A model generated the notes under the pieces. It had not been told where the DNA came from. It saw nothing but the letters and a program-made list of their open reading frames with translations, and made no database searches. The position numbers and the translations under genes were made by a program. Positions 15,836-22,875 of a DNA stretch of 53,775 nt are shown here, one piece after another; within the stretch, counting starts at the first letter, position 1, and each line of letters begins with the position of its first letter. Source of the DNA: Bradyrhizobium uaiense (GTDB taxonomy: Bacteria; Pseudomonadota; Alphaproteobacteria; Rhizobiales; Xanthobacteraceae); the NCBI RefSeq assembly GCF_010811875.1, contig NZ_VKHP01000028.1:1-53775 (forward strand), read 5' to 3'.

Positions 15836-16016
15836 GCGCCGGCATGCCGTCCGTCTCGGAGGATGTGAGCGCCATAGCGTCCTTCAGGGCCTCACGAACC
15901 TCGTCGTCTTCCAACGCATCCAGCAGCCAGCGACGATCAGCCGACCTCTCGCAACCACTATCTGCTTCATATTTCACAGGTTGCTCGACGGCCAGCAACT
16001 TCATTCGGTCAGTCAT
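15828..16016 (-). CDS. hypothetical small protein, start set by FixK box
   Basis: 62 aa (MTDRMKLLAVEQPVKYEADS...), acidic C-terminal helix WLLDALEDDEVREALKDAMAL. The frame stays open upstream to 16253, but a perfect FixK box at 16078-16091 lies inside that longer reading. The ATG at 16016 has GAGG 7 bases upstream and sits 61 bases from the box, the usual spacing here, so the short form is preferred. It overlaps the LOG start by 8 bases and heads that operon. No family recognised. Confidence 0.55.
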   Translation of the reverse strand: MTDRMKLLAVEQPVKYEADSGCERSADRRWLLDALEDDEVREALKDAMALTSSETDGMPAHD

Positions 16017-16077
16017 GGCGAACCTCATCAGCGCTCGATGGACACTGCCAGCATCCGCGATCGCCTCCACGGAAACC

Positions 16078-16091
16078 TTGAGCAGGGTCAA
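16078..16091. promoter_or_regulatory. FixK/FNR box before the 62-aa/LOG/beta-CASP unit
   Basis: TTGAGCAGGGTCAA, perfect TTGA-N6-TCAA, 61 bases before the ATG at 16016 (minus strand). Confidence 0.65.
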
Positions 16092-16218
16092 TTCAGCGAT
16101 AGCTTTCCTTGAGGGGCAAGGCACGGCATGAGCCTGCTTCTTGCTGTTCTTGCACTCGACCGGAAGCGCGCTCGGATCAATCGCGCGCCCCACAACTGGC
16201 TGCCAGGCGGTCTCCGCA

Positions 16219-16680
16219 TCAGTCGCCCTCGGATCGCGCGAGTATTCGCTCAAGCGCGGTGATCAGCTGCACGCGGCCAACGATGCCAACGACACGAGTA
16301 TCCCGCAGGACCATGACTTGCGATATCTGATGCTTGTCCATTTCGACAACGATCTCGTCCACAGTCGCGCATTCATCGACGCAAACGGGCTTGCGGCTCA
16401 TCACGGCGTCGACACTCAGGGCCCGAGTCCGCTCGCGGACCAGCCGCCCCTCCTCTCTGCTCAGCAGCCATTCGAGCCAAAAGCCCTCTGGCCAATGCAC
16501 GCCGAGTTCGCGGCGGTGAAGGAAGTCGCCCTCGGAGATAACACCGATCAGCGCCCCTGAGCCATCGAGCACAGGCAAGCCGCGCTGGCCGGTTTCCAGC
16601 AATAGACGAACGGCATCGAGCAATGGCGCGGCGGGTTTGATCGTCACGAACGACGTACGCATGACATCCAACGCCAACAT
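16219..16680 (-). CDS. CBS-pair protein (no BON domain), second copy
   Basis: 153 aa from the ATG at 16680 (MLALDVMRTSFVTI), with AGGGAG 7 bases upstream. CBS 1 at about residues 7-62 (AVRLLLETGQRGLPVLDGSG), linker LEWLLSREEGRLVRERTRAL, CBS 2 at about 93-150 (MSRKPVCVDECATVDEIVV). It is clearly paralogous to the CBS protein at 1250-1729 (shared DVMR.SF.T.KP and LLLETDQRGLPV-like blocks). Upstream there is only a near-match FixK box (CTGACCTGGATCAA, 16748-16761). Expected to be a nucleotide-binding sensor; ligand unknown. Confidence 0.85.
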   Translation of the reverse strand: MLALDVMRTSFVTIKPAAPLLDAVRLLLETGQRGLPVLDGSGALIGVISEGDFLHRRELGVHWPEGFWLEWLLSREEGRLVRERTRALSVDAVMSRKPVCVDECATVDEIVVEMDKHQISQVMVLRDTRVVGIVGRVQLITALERILARSEGD

Positions 16681-16747
16681 GGCAAACTCCCTAGAGTTTT
16701 TTTGTACGCGATGATCCGCCAGCATCGATCAAAAACGGAAGGCCGGG

Positions 16748-16761
16748 CTGACCTGGATCAA
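16748..16761. promoter_or_regulatory. degenerate FixK-like box
   Basis: CTGACCTGGATCAA: one mismatch to TTGA-N6-TCAA, 67 bases before the CBS gene start at 16680. Confidence 0.4.
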
Positions 16762-16950
16762 TAAACCGCGCAGCTTTTGTAACCGCTGGTTTTCGCCGCA
16801 GGATCGCTCTGCGGGTTGTCAGCTCACATGGGCAGCGCCGGTAGAGGATGGGACCGCCAGCCCGATTGCCCACGTCGAAAGCTACTCGCAGAAGCTCGCG
16901 GCTGTTGCCGCCCTTGCCGGCAGCACCCACGTAAGCTCGAAATGGAAAAT

Positions 16951-16964
16951 TTGACCGTGATCAA
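16951..16964. promoter_or_regulatory. FixK/FNR box before the LysE-type exporter
   Basis: TTGACCGTGATCAA, perfect TTGA-N6-TCAA, 54 bases before the ATG at 17019. Confidence 0.7.
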
Positions 16965-17018
16965 GCCATCAAACCAACATCTAGGGCAATCCCGCCTCGG
17001 AAACGCACGGATCGAACC

Positions 17019-17645
17019 ATGGGTGGAAACTCTCTATTTGCTTTCGCACTCACGGCCACGCTCATCGAACTGACACCGGGACCTAACATGGGCTATCTCG
17101 CGGTACTGGCCGTTTCGGTCGGTCGGCGAGCCGGTCTTGCCGCAACGGCTGGTGTCGCCTGCGGCTTGTTAGGAGTTGGGATCGCATCATCCCTCGGCCT
17201 TGCAGCTCTCGTGGCGGCCTCCACCCCGCTTTACGAAGCCCTTCGCTGGGGTGGCGCGCTCTACCTGCTTTGGCTTGCCTGGCAAGGATGGCGCGATGCT
17301 CCGCAAGAGATCGTCAAGCCAGTCGATGCGGCGGCGCACTCCAAATTCTTCTTCAGGGGCTTGATTACCAATCTACTCAATCCCAAGGCCGGCGTTTTCT
17401 ATCTATCGATTTTTCCGACGTTCATCGATGAGGCACGGCCACTGCTTCAGCAGACAGCGATCCTGCTGACGACGTACATTGCAATAGCTACCGCAATTCA
17501 TGCGGCTGTCGTGATTTCAGCGAACGCCATCCGGCCAACCATCGAAAAGCGGGCAAACACAATGCTCATCGGGCGGATAATGGCAGTGTTGCTGGCCGTT
17601 GTCGCAATCTGGCTGTTCTATACGACGAGACGGACTTACTCTTGA
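17019..17645 (+). CDS. LysE/RhtB family amino-acid exporter
   Basis: 208 aa, the usual length, with about six membrane segments. Family signature near the N-terminus: ELTPGPNMGYLAVLAVSVGRRAGLAATAGVA; a second conserved block is GLITNLLNPKAGVFYLSIFPTFI. Proteins of this family export amino acids or small amines through the inner membrane by proton exchange. A perfect FixK box 54 bases upstream puts it in the island regulon; a low-oxygen export role is inference. CBS-BON copy 5 follows after 164 bases with its own box. Confidence 0.88.
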   Translation: MGGNSLFAFALTATLIELTPGPNMGYLAVLAVSVGRRAGLAATAGVACGLLGVGIASSLGLAALVAASTPLYEALRWGGALYLLWLAWQGWRDAPQEIVKPVDAAAHSKFFFRGLITNLLNPKAGVFYLSIFPTFIDEARPLLQQTAILLTTYIAIATAIHAAVVISANAIRPTIEKRANTMLIGRIMAVLLAVVAIWLFYTTRRTYS

Positions 17646-17735
17646 ACTCGCTCTTGAGACACGGTTGGCCGTACAGCGTCTATCGTATAGGTGCCGCGAG
17701 CGCCTCCACACTAGGGCCAGGGAACTCCGAATCGA

Positions 17736-17749
17736 TTGATCGGGGTCAA
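17736..17749. promoter_or_regulatory. FixK/FNR box before CBS-BON copy 5
   Basis: TTGATCGGGGTCAA, perfect TTGA-N6-TCAA, 60 bases before the ATG at 17810. Confidence 0.75.
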
Positions 17750-17809
17750 ATCACGCATCCGCGCGATCCCGCAGGATGCGACATCTTCCCGTCTACAGAG
17801 AGCACGATC

Positions 17810-18496
17810 ATGCAAGCACGCGACGTCATGGTGTCACCCGTCATTACGGTGGACTCCAACGCAACGGTTCGGCTCGTCGCTTCCCTGCTGCTCCAGCACC
17901 GCATCAGCGCCGTCCCCGTTGTGGGCAAGGACAGCGAACTCGTCGGGATCGTCACGGAAAGCGACTTGATGCATCGGACTGAAGCGGGCACCGAGCGACC
18001 GTATTCGTGGTGGCTGCGGCTTCTGGTCGGAGACGCACAAATGGCGTCCGACTACGTGAAATCCCATGCGGTCAAGATCTCAGACATCATGACCCGCAAG
18101 GTCGTGACCGCAACGCCGGAGACGCCTCTGCATGAAATTGCGATGCTGCTCGAAAAACATGGCATCAAGCGCATACCCATCGTCGATGAAACCGGCCACC
18201 TCGTCGGCATCGTCAGCCGGGCCAATCTGCTCCAGGCTGTCGCGAGCGCCCGGCCGAAGCTGGAGATATCACCCGCCGATTCCGTCATCAGAAAGAAATT
18301 GCTCGGCGAGCTTCGCGGGCAACCATGGGCACACACATTCAATCTGACCGCGACCGTACAGAACGGCGTCGTCGACCTGTGGGGATATGCGCCAACCGCC
18401 GCCGAGCGCACGGCGATCCGGATTGCCGCCGAGGCAATCCCCGGTGTCGTTGCTGTGAACGATCACCTTCTGGAAACGCCGATCATGGTCTACTGA
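17810..18496 (+). CDS. CBS-CBS-BON protein, copy 5
   Basis: 228 aa, start MQARDVMVSPVITV at 17810. CBS 1 at about residues 7-60, linker ERPYSWWLRLLVGDAQMASDYV, CBS 2 at about 97-152, BON at about 160-222 (GVVDLWGYAPTAAERTAIRI). It is the shortest copy and stops right after the BON domain (VNDHLLETPIMVY), without the HDHLC/SPED tail. The linker Trp pair and the longer distance from copies 1, 3 and 4 mark it as a separate subtype. Perfect FixK box 60 bases upstream. Confidence 0.87.
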   Translation: MQARDVMVSPVITVDSNATVRLVASLLLQHRISAVPVVGKDSELVGIVTESDLMHRTEAGTERPYSWWLRLLVGDAQMASDYVKSHAVKISDIMTRKVVTATPETPLHEIAMLLEKHGIKRIPIVDETGHLVGIVSRANLLQAVASARPKLEISPADSVIRKKLLGELRGQPWAHTFNLTATVQNGVVDLWGYAPTAAERTAIRIAAEAIPGVVAVNDHLLETPIMVY

Positions 18497-18583
18497 TCTC
18501 GGTGCACGATCATTGAGCGGCCACCATTCAGCCTGCTGATCAAATCGGTCGCACCTCAAAACGATCCGCGATCCGTGGAACGC

Positions 18584-19360
18584 CTAATTCATTCTGATGT
18601 AGAGACGATCGATGGCATCGGAGGGAATAGCGAGGCCAAAGGCGCGCTCGGATTCAGTCTCATCGGCGCCGGCGGCAACAATGCCGATCACTTCGCCCCG
18701 CAGATTGAATAGCGCTCCGCCTGAACTGCCGCGATCCAGCAAGGCGTCGGTCTGAATGAGATCCTGGCAGGGGATGCCAGGCCGCGAACGATGCAGAGCG
18801 CTGACAATGCCGAAGCTAACGCTTGGAGCGGATCCCGAGGAGCCGCCGACCGCAAGGACGAAATCCCCGGGCTCGGCGTCGATCGATCGACCGACGCGGG
18901 CTGCGGTCAGGCCGGAGGCCGAAATTCTCAGCATCGCCAGGTCATATCTCTCGTCAGCCACCACGAATCTGGCGTCAAGCTGGCGCCCGTCGGACAATCG
19001 GACCGCAAGTGTCTTGGCACCGCTGACCAGATGGTTGGTTGTTACGATCAATCCGGACTCCGCCTTGATGATGACGCCCGCACCATACACGTCGTTCGTC
19101 GTGCGAGGCGGTCCATTGGGAAGCTCGGCACCAGAGTCCATTGACCGGGCGGCTGCTGTAGTCTCCGTGCTGACCCTTATGCCGACGACACTTTGGATGA
19201 CCTTCCCGACCAGGGGCGCAAGCGGTTGCATATCCCGGATTTCCCCTGATTGCACTTGCCCCGGCCAGAGCAGGAGCATCCACGTCATAACGACGAGGAA
19301 TGACGACAGGCGGTCGGACCACTTCCGCACCAACTTGCAGCAGGATCTTCTCGGGTCCAT
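18584..19360 (-). CDS. trypsin-like serine protease (S1C/DegP type, no PDZ)
   Basis: 258 aa with an N-terminal signal or membrane segment (LSSFLVVMTWMLLLWPG). Protease triad candidates are His in IVTTNHLVSG, Asp in ERYDLAMLRI and Ser in LDRGSSGGALFN, matching DegP-type order. There is no room for a PDZ domain, so it is a short periplasmic HtrA-like protein. It follows the 166-aa hypothetical gene by 15 bases and both lie behind the FixK box at 19925. Probably protein quality control in the envelope under low oxygen; substrate unknown. Confidence 0.83.
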   Translation of the reverse strand: MDPRRSCCKLVRKWSDRLSSFLVVMTWMLLLWPGQVQSGEIRDMQPLAPLVGKVIQSVVGIRVSTETTAAARSMDSGAELPNGPPRTTNDVYGAGVIIKAESGLIVTTNHLVSGAKTLAVRLSDGRQLDARFVVADERYDLAMLRISASGLTAARVGRSIDAEPGDFVLAVGGSSGSAPSVSFGIVSALHRSRPGIPCQDLIQTDALLDRGSSGGALFNLRGEVIGIVAAGADETESERAFGLAIPSDAIDRLYIRMN

Positions 19361-19375
19361 CTCGCGCCGCCTCGC

Positions 19376-19876
19376 CTATTCGGCTGCGGCGATCGGCAGC
19401 ACGCCAGGCCGCTCCGCCGCGACGATTGCCTTCCACAATGCAGCGATGCGGCCCTGAGTGGCTGGCAGAATCGAGCAATGCCCTGCGGCGTCAAAATCAC
19501 AGAACCGCGCTGCCGGATCGTCACACATCTCCGCAAACGTCCGGTTGATGAGGTCGAGACATTCCAGGAGTTTGGTGATGGTCTCCAAGCCCGCGCGACG
19601 CTGAAGATCGAGGAGCCGGAACGTCACGACTGGCGGGTCGCCGAACGAGATCTCGGGATGGGCGAGCCCGAAGAACATTTCGACAGCAGACGGCGCCTGT
19701 CTGATTCGATTGAGAAGGTTCGCTGCCTGAGCTTCCGTGCAGGCAACCAGGCGAGGCGACGACGCTCCGGGTACCGACACCGGACCCAGAACCACCGATA
19801 TCTGCTGCTCAAGCCAGAGGCGAACAGGAGCCGGGGCATTCTGAATTTGCTGGGCGTCAAGCATTATGCTGGTCAT
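19376..19876 (-). CDS. hypothetical protein, operon partner of the protease
   Basis: 166 aa from the ATG at 19876 (MTSIMLDAQQIQNAPAPVRL), which has GGAG just upstream (complement of CTCC at 19885). The N-terminal part has an AQQIQNAPAPVRLWLEQQI helix. The middle contains LVACTEAQAANLLNRIRQAPSAVEMFFGLAHP. Three Cys lie within a short C-terminal region (MCDDPAARFCDFDAAGHCS). No family recognised with confidence; it is soluble by composition. The FixK box 48 bases upstream and the tight link to the protease gene suggest a shared low-oxygen task. Confidence 0.65.
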   Translation of the reverse strand: MTSIMLDAQQIQNAPAPVRLWLEQQISVVLGPVSVPGASSPRLVACTEAQAANLLNRIRQAPSAVEMFFGLAHPEISFGDPPVVTFRLLDLQRRAGLETITKLLECLDLINRTFAEMCDDPAARFCDFDAAGHCSILPATQGRIAALWKAIVAAERPGVLPIAAAE

Positions 19877-19924
19877 CGTTGATCCTCCACTTTCCATACG
19901 ACCACTAGTCTGCTCGCAGCGGCC

Positions 19925-19938
19925 TTGACAGGGATCAA
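19925..19938. promoter_or_regulatory. FixK/FNR box before the hypothetical/protease unit
   Basis: TTGACAGGGATCAA, perfect TTGA-N6-TCAA, 48 bases before the ATG at 19876 (minus strand). Confidence 0.75.
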
Positions 19939-20002
19939 TGATGCGGCAACTGCCTTGCGGCGCGTGCGGCTGCCGCTCATCTATGGCGGCAGATCGCGTT
20001 GC

Positions 20003-20026
20003 CGCTGCCGAGCAGCGTCGGCAGCG
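20003..20026 (-). terminator. hairpin after the cytochrome gene
   Basis: CGCTGCCGA, loop GCAGCG, TCGGCAGCG: a 9-bp GC-rich stem 27 bases after the stop at 20053. No T tract, so intrinsic termination is uncertain. Confidence 0.3.
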
Positions 20027-20052
20027 CCGACCCGGACGCCTTCGTGGGCCGC

Positions 20053-20502
20053 TTACTTCTGCTGAATGCGATTCAGGTAATCGATAACGGTGAGAATGCG
20101 CGTTCGCACGACGACTTCCCGCAAGTCCCGCGACAGATCGAGCGCGTCGTAGGTTGGATCAACAGTGTGAGGCAGGCTCTTGACGGGGTTGAACCGTTCT
20201 CCCCAAATCGGCATCTCGTGGGTGCCGTGCGCGGAAATTGCTTTCCGTCCGTCTATGGTTTCGTAAACGGCGTTTATGGGAAAGACCCCGTTGTTGTGCT
20301 TCGCCAACGCCGTCAAATCGGCAGGCGGCACCTTCAGCTGCTCGCTAACCGGTCCCTTACCCTTTCCATCCGCACCGTGGCAGCTTGCGCACGAAGCCTG
20401 AAATTCCGCCTTTCCGACATCGGCGTCTTCAGCGTGGACGGCCGCGGCGAAAACAACGGTCAGACTGGCAATCATCAGCGGCTTGAAGCAACGAGTCCTC
20501 AT
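20053..20502 (-). CDS. c-type cytochrome
   Basis: 149 aa: Sec signal peptide (residues 1 to about 24, ending AAAVHAED), one CASCH haem motif at about 37-41 followed by GADGKGKGPVSEQL, and a probable distal Met ligand in HEMPIWGERF. This is a periplasmic class I cytochrome c, likely carrying electrons to or from a terminal oxidase or reductase. A perfect FixK box lies 73 bases upstream. It is the second cytochrome c of the island and differs from the 114-aa one in length and spacing. Confidence 0.9.
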   Translation of the reverse strand: MRTRCFKPLMIASLTVVFAAAVHAEDADVGKAEFQASCASCHGADGKGKGPVSEQLKVPPADLTALAKHNNGVFPINAVYETIDGRKAISAHGTHEMPIWGERFNPVKSLPHTVDPTYDALDLSRDLREVVVRTRILTVIDYLNRIQQK

Positions 20503-20575
20503 ATCCCGCCCCCTGGCTTTTCGCGCCCCCCGGCTTTCGGATAAATCAGCTTAGCGGTGATGGATTTGCTTTGGT

Positions 20576-20589
20576 TTGATGTACATCAA
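20576..20589. promoter_or_regulatory. FixK/FNR box before the 149-aa cytochrome c
   Basis: TTGATGTACATCAA, perfect and fully palindromic over 14 bases, 73 bases before the ATG at 20502 (minus strand). It is the last perfect box noticed in the window. Confidence 0.8.
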
Positions 20590-21078
20590 TCGTCACCTTG
20601 CGGCGCAGCCGGTCGGCCGACGCCTCGGCAGAGCGACCAAAGCATTGGGTACTGCGCTTCATGCAGCACGACCTCGGATGTTTCGGATGGCAACTCCTCA
20701 ACGGTCCCTTCGGCGCGAGCTTGTCACCCGTGGAGATGCGGCTAATTACATTGGTGCCTGGACTGTACAAAAGCTAATTGCCGAAGAGGGTTTCAGTCAA
20801 CGCGCAAGCGTTGCCATCCGGCGCATGACATCGCGGAAAACCGTAGGTTGGCGTACGGAAATCTTGCAAATTGCGGAGAGCGCGTTAATCAATCCTCATC
20901 GAGAGATAAGGCATTTTCGATTTCCCTCGACTAGAACCCACCGTTTAGACGACCGCCGGAACGGGTTCGCCTGCGCGTCGCTGGGGATCGACGAGTACCG
21001 TGGCATTCCGCGCACTCGTACACACTACGGATCAGACCGTGCGCGGACTTGCGTTCACCATGTGATCAACGGTGCACG
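20590..21078. other. gene-free stretch at the right edge of the island
   Basis: About 490 bases with no convincing gene. A long open frame begins inside the FixK box but has no ribosome site and no recognisable product. Base composition is more mixed than in flanking genes. With the decayed remnant just after it, the stretch may be an old insertion boundary. Confidence 0.45.
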
Positions 21079-21210
21079 ATGCAGGCCCCGGGGAAGCTTC
21101 AGCTAGCTACCACGGCCTCCAACGGAGAGAGCGCGCGCGACCTGATCAGATATCTGACGCCGGCGGAAGCCGATGCGCCCAAGCGTCGTTACGGCATGGA
21201 GCCGGTGTGA
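21079..21210 (+). pseudogene. C-terminal remnant of a periplasmic solute-binding protein (ModA-like)
   Basis: 43 codons in one frame end in TGA at 21208-21210 and read PGKLQLATTASNGESARDLI, then RYLTPAEADAPKRRYGMEPV. The pattern (ATTA..., ARxLIxxLT, ending GMEP) is the C-terminal end of molybdate/extracellular-binding proteins, where it normally follows about 200 residues. Nothing upstream continues the family. It is therefore likely the tail of a gene whose rest has been deleted or replaced. Family call is by pattern memory. Confidence 0.55.
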
Positions 21211-21320
21211 CGAGGGGCATGAATCGAAGGCCATGACAGGGCGCGCTCCGCGCGCGACCTGATCCCTGTTTTGAGCGAAGGCCGAGCGTCGTGCGCGAGC
21301 CGCCCGACCAAACGCTGACG

Positions 21321-21593
21321 TCAGAGCATCCCAAGCGCCTGCATGTAGGTCTCCAGGATGGTCTCCTGCTCCTGGCGCTCGTTGGCATCCTGCTTGCGCA
21401 GGCGCACGATGGTGCGCAGCGCCTTGACGTCGAAGCCGTTGCCCTTGGCCTCGGCATAGACGTCGCGGATATCGTCCGAGATCGTCTTCTTTTCCTCTTC
21501 CAGCCGCTCGATGCGCTCGATGATGGACCTGAGCTGGTCCTTGGCAAATCGCGTTGCGGGCTCATCCTGAACGGCGGCAGACGTGGTGGCCAT
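21321..21593 (-). CDS. gapR: DUF2312 nucleoid-associated protein, GapR-like
   Basis: 90 aa from the ATG at 21593 ([20 protein letters not shown]). The core [34 protein letters not shown] and [15 protein letters not shown] is nearly diagnostic for DUF2312, and the end YMQALGML fits. Caulobacter GapR is the studied member: a small coiled-coil tetramer that clamps overtwisted DNA ahead of forks and transcription. It is a chromosomal housekeeping gene and marks the return to core genome after the island. Confidence 0.9.
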   Translation of the reverse strand: MATTSAAVQDEPATRFAKDQLRSIIERIERLEEEKKTISDDIRDVYAEAKGNGFDVKALRTIVRLRKQDANERQEQETILETYMQALGML

Positions 21594-21767
21594 CGCGTAC
21601 TCCTGAAATGGCAATGAAATGTCGCGCGAATACGCGCCACGCGCACCGCTTGTCGCGGGCGACCCTCGATTTTGGAGCGCGTTCCGTCAAGGAAACATCG
21701 CGCTCATCCACAGCGCGCCCACAGGAGATGCTGAGAGCCACGGAACGGATGTCACATAGAGTGAGAT

Positions 21768-22070
21768 TTAATGCCCGCTTTGGGCCTTCTTCATCGCCGC
21801 AAGCTGCTCCGGCGTCGCGCTGCCCTGATGCTTCGCCTTCCATTCCTCATAGGGCATGCCGTAGACCGCCTCACGGCTCTCGTCCTTGCTCACCGCAAGG
21901 CCCTTGGCGTCGGCCTCTTCCTTCATCCAGTTGGACAGGCAATTGCGGCAGAAGCCGGCCAGGTTCATCAGGTCGATGTTCTGCACATCGGTCCGGTTGC
22001 GCAGATGATTGACGAGGCGCCGGAAGACCGCGGCCTCAAGTTCCGTTCTGGTTTTGTCGTCAATGCTCAT
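21768..22070 (-). CDS. DUF1244 protein
   Basis: 100 aa from the ATG at 22070 (MSIDDKTRTELEAAVFRRLV). DUF1244 signature: FRRLVNHLRNRTDVQNIDLM, NLAGFCRNCLSNWM, and YGMPYEEWKAKHQ. Two Cys in FCRNC could bind metal. The domain is widespread in proteobacteria without a proven function. Divergent from the DUF1036 gene; not obviously linked to neighbours. Confidence 0.88.
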   Translation of the reverse strand: MSIDDKTRTELEAAVFRRLVNHLRNRTDVQNIDLMNLAGFCRNCLSNWMKEEADAKGLAVSKDESREAVYGMPYEEWKAKHQGSATPEQLAAMKKAQSGH

Positions 22071-22266
22071 TTTCGTGATCCCGGCTGTGGCGCTCACCAT
22101 ATTGATATCAGATGGGAATTGTCACAGATTTTGCCATATCGGCGCGCAAAATGGACCGGTTCGGCCAGACGTGCCGCGATCCCACCCTGTGGGAGACGGG
22201 CGCCCGCCCGTTGACTGTGCCTGCCGGACACGCGAAATCGTCAATGATTTGATATAGCTTCGCCGC

Positions 22267-22875
22267 ATGAGCCCAATAGATTCTCTCGCCTCAACTCCCC
22301 GCAATATCCGCCTGACCCTCGCCGGCCTCCTTCCGGGGCTGGCGCTCGTTGCGGCGTGCCTGTGGACGAGCCCGGCGGCCGCCGATTTCCGGCTCTGCAA
22401 CAACACATCGAGCCGCGTCGGGATCGCGCTGGGCTACAAGGACGCCGAGGGCTGGACCACGGAAGGCTGGTGGAACGTGTCGTCGCGGACCTGCGAGACC
22501 CTGCTGCGCGGCAACCTTGTCGCACGCTATTACTACATCTACGCTCTCGACTATGATCGCGGCGGTGAATGGTCCGGCCAGGCCTTCATGTGCTCGCGCG
22601 ACAAGGAATTCACCATCAAGGGTACCGAGAATTGCCTAGCGCGCGGTTTTGACCGCACCGGCTTCTTCGAGGTCGACACCGGCGAGCAGCGTGCATGGAC
22701 CGTCCAACTGACCGAAGCCAACGAACAACAGCCGCAGAAAGTACCGGGAATGCCGGGCGGCGTCGGCCCGGGAAGCCCCGGGGCGATGCCAGGCCTGCCG
22801 AACCCGCCGCCGGGCGCAGCACCGCCGGGCGCGCCGGGTCTGCCGCCAGCCGCAACGCCCGGAAACAAGCCATGA
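22267..22875 (+). CDS. DUF1036 membrane/periplasmic protein
   Basis: 202 aa: signal peptide or membrane anchor (about residues 14-40, LTLAGLLPGLALVAACLW... AAADF), then a DUF1036 domain (RLCNNTSSRVGIALGYKD, GWWNVSSRTCETLL, YYYIYALDYDRGG, FTIKG) with paired Cys. The C-terminal 50 residues are a Pro/Gly/Ala-rich tail. Its stop overlaps the pyruvate kinase start by 4 bases (ATGA), so the two are translationally coupled, an arrangement common in Bradyrhizobiaceae. Function unknown. Confidence 0.85.
   Translation: MSPIDSLASTPRNIRLTLAGLLPGLALVAACLWTSPAAADFRLCNNTSSRVGIALGYKDAEGWTTEGWWNVSSRTCETLLRGNLVARYYYIYALDYDRGGEWSGQAFMCSRDKEFTIKGTENCLARGFDRTGFFEVDTGEQRAWTVQLTEANEQQPQKVPGMPGGVGPGSPGAMPGLPNPPPGAAPPGAPGLPPAATPGNKP

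Noticed and set aside
20576..21106. 176-codon + strand frame after the last FixK box
   Set aside because: Its ATG overlaps the operator, there is no ribosome site, and no segment resembles a known family with confidence.
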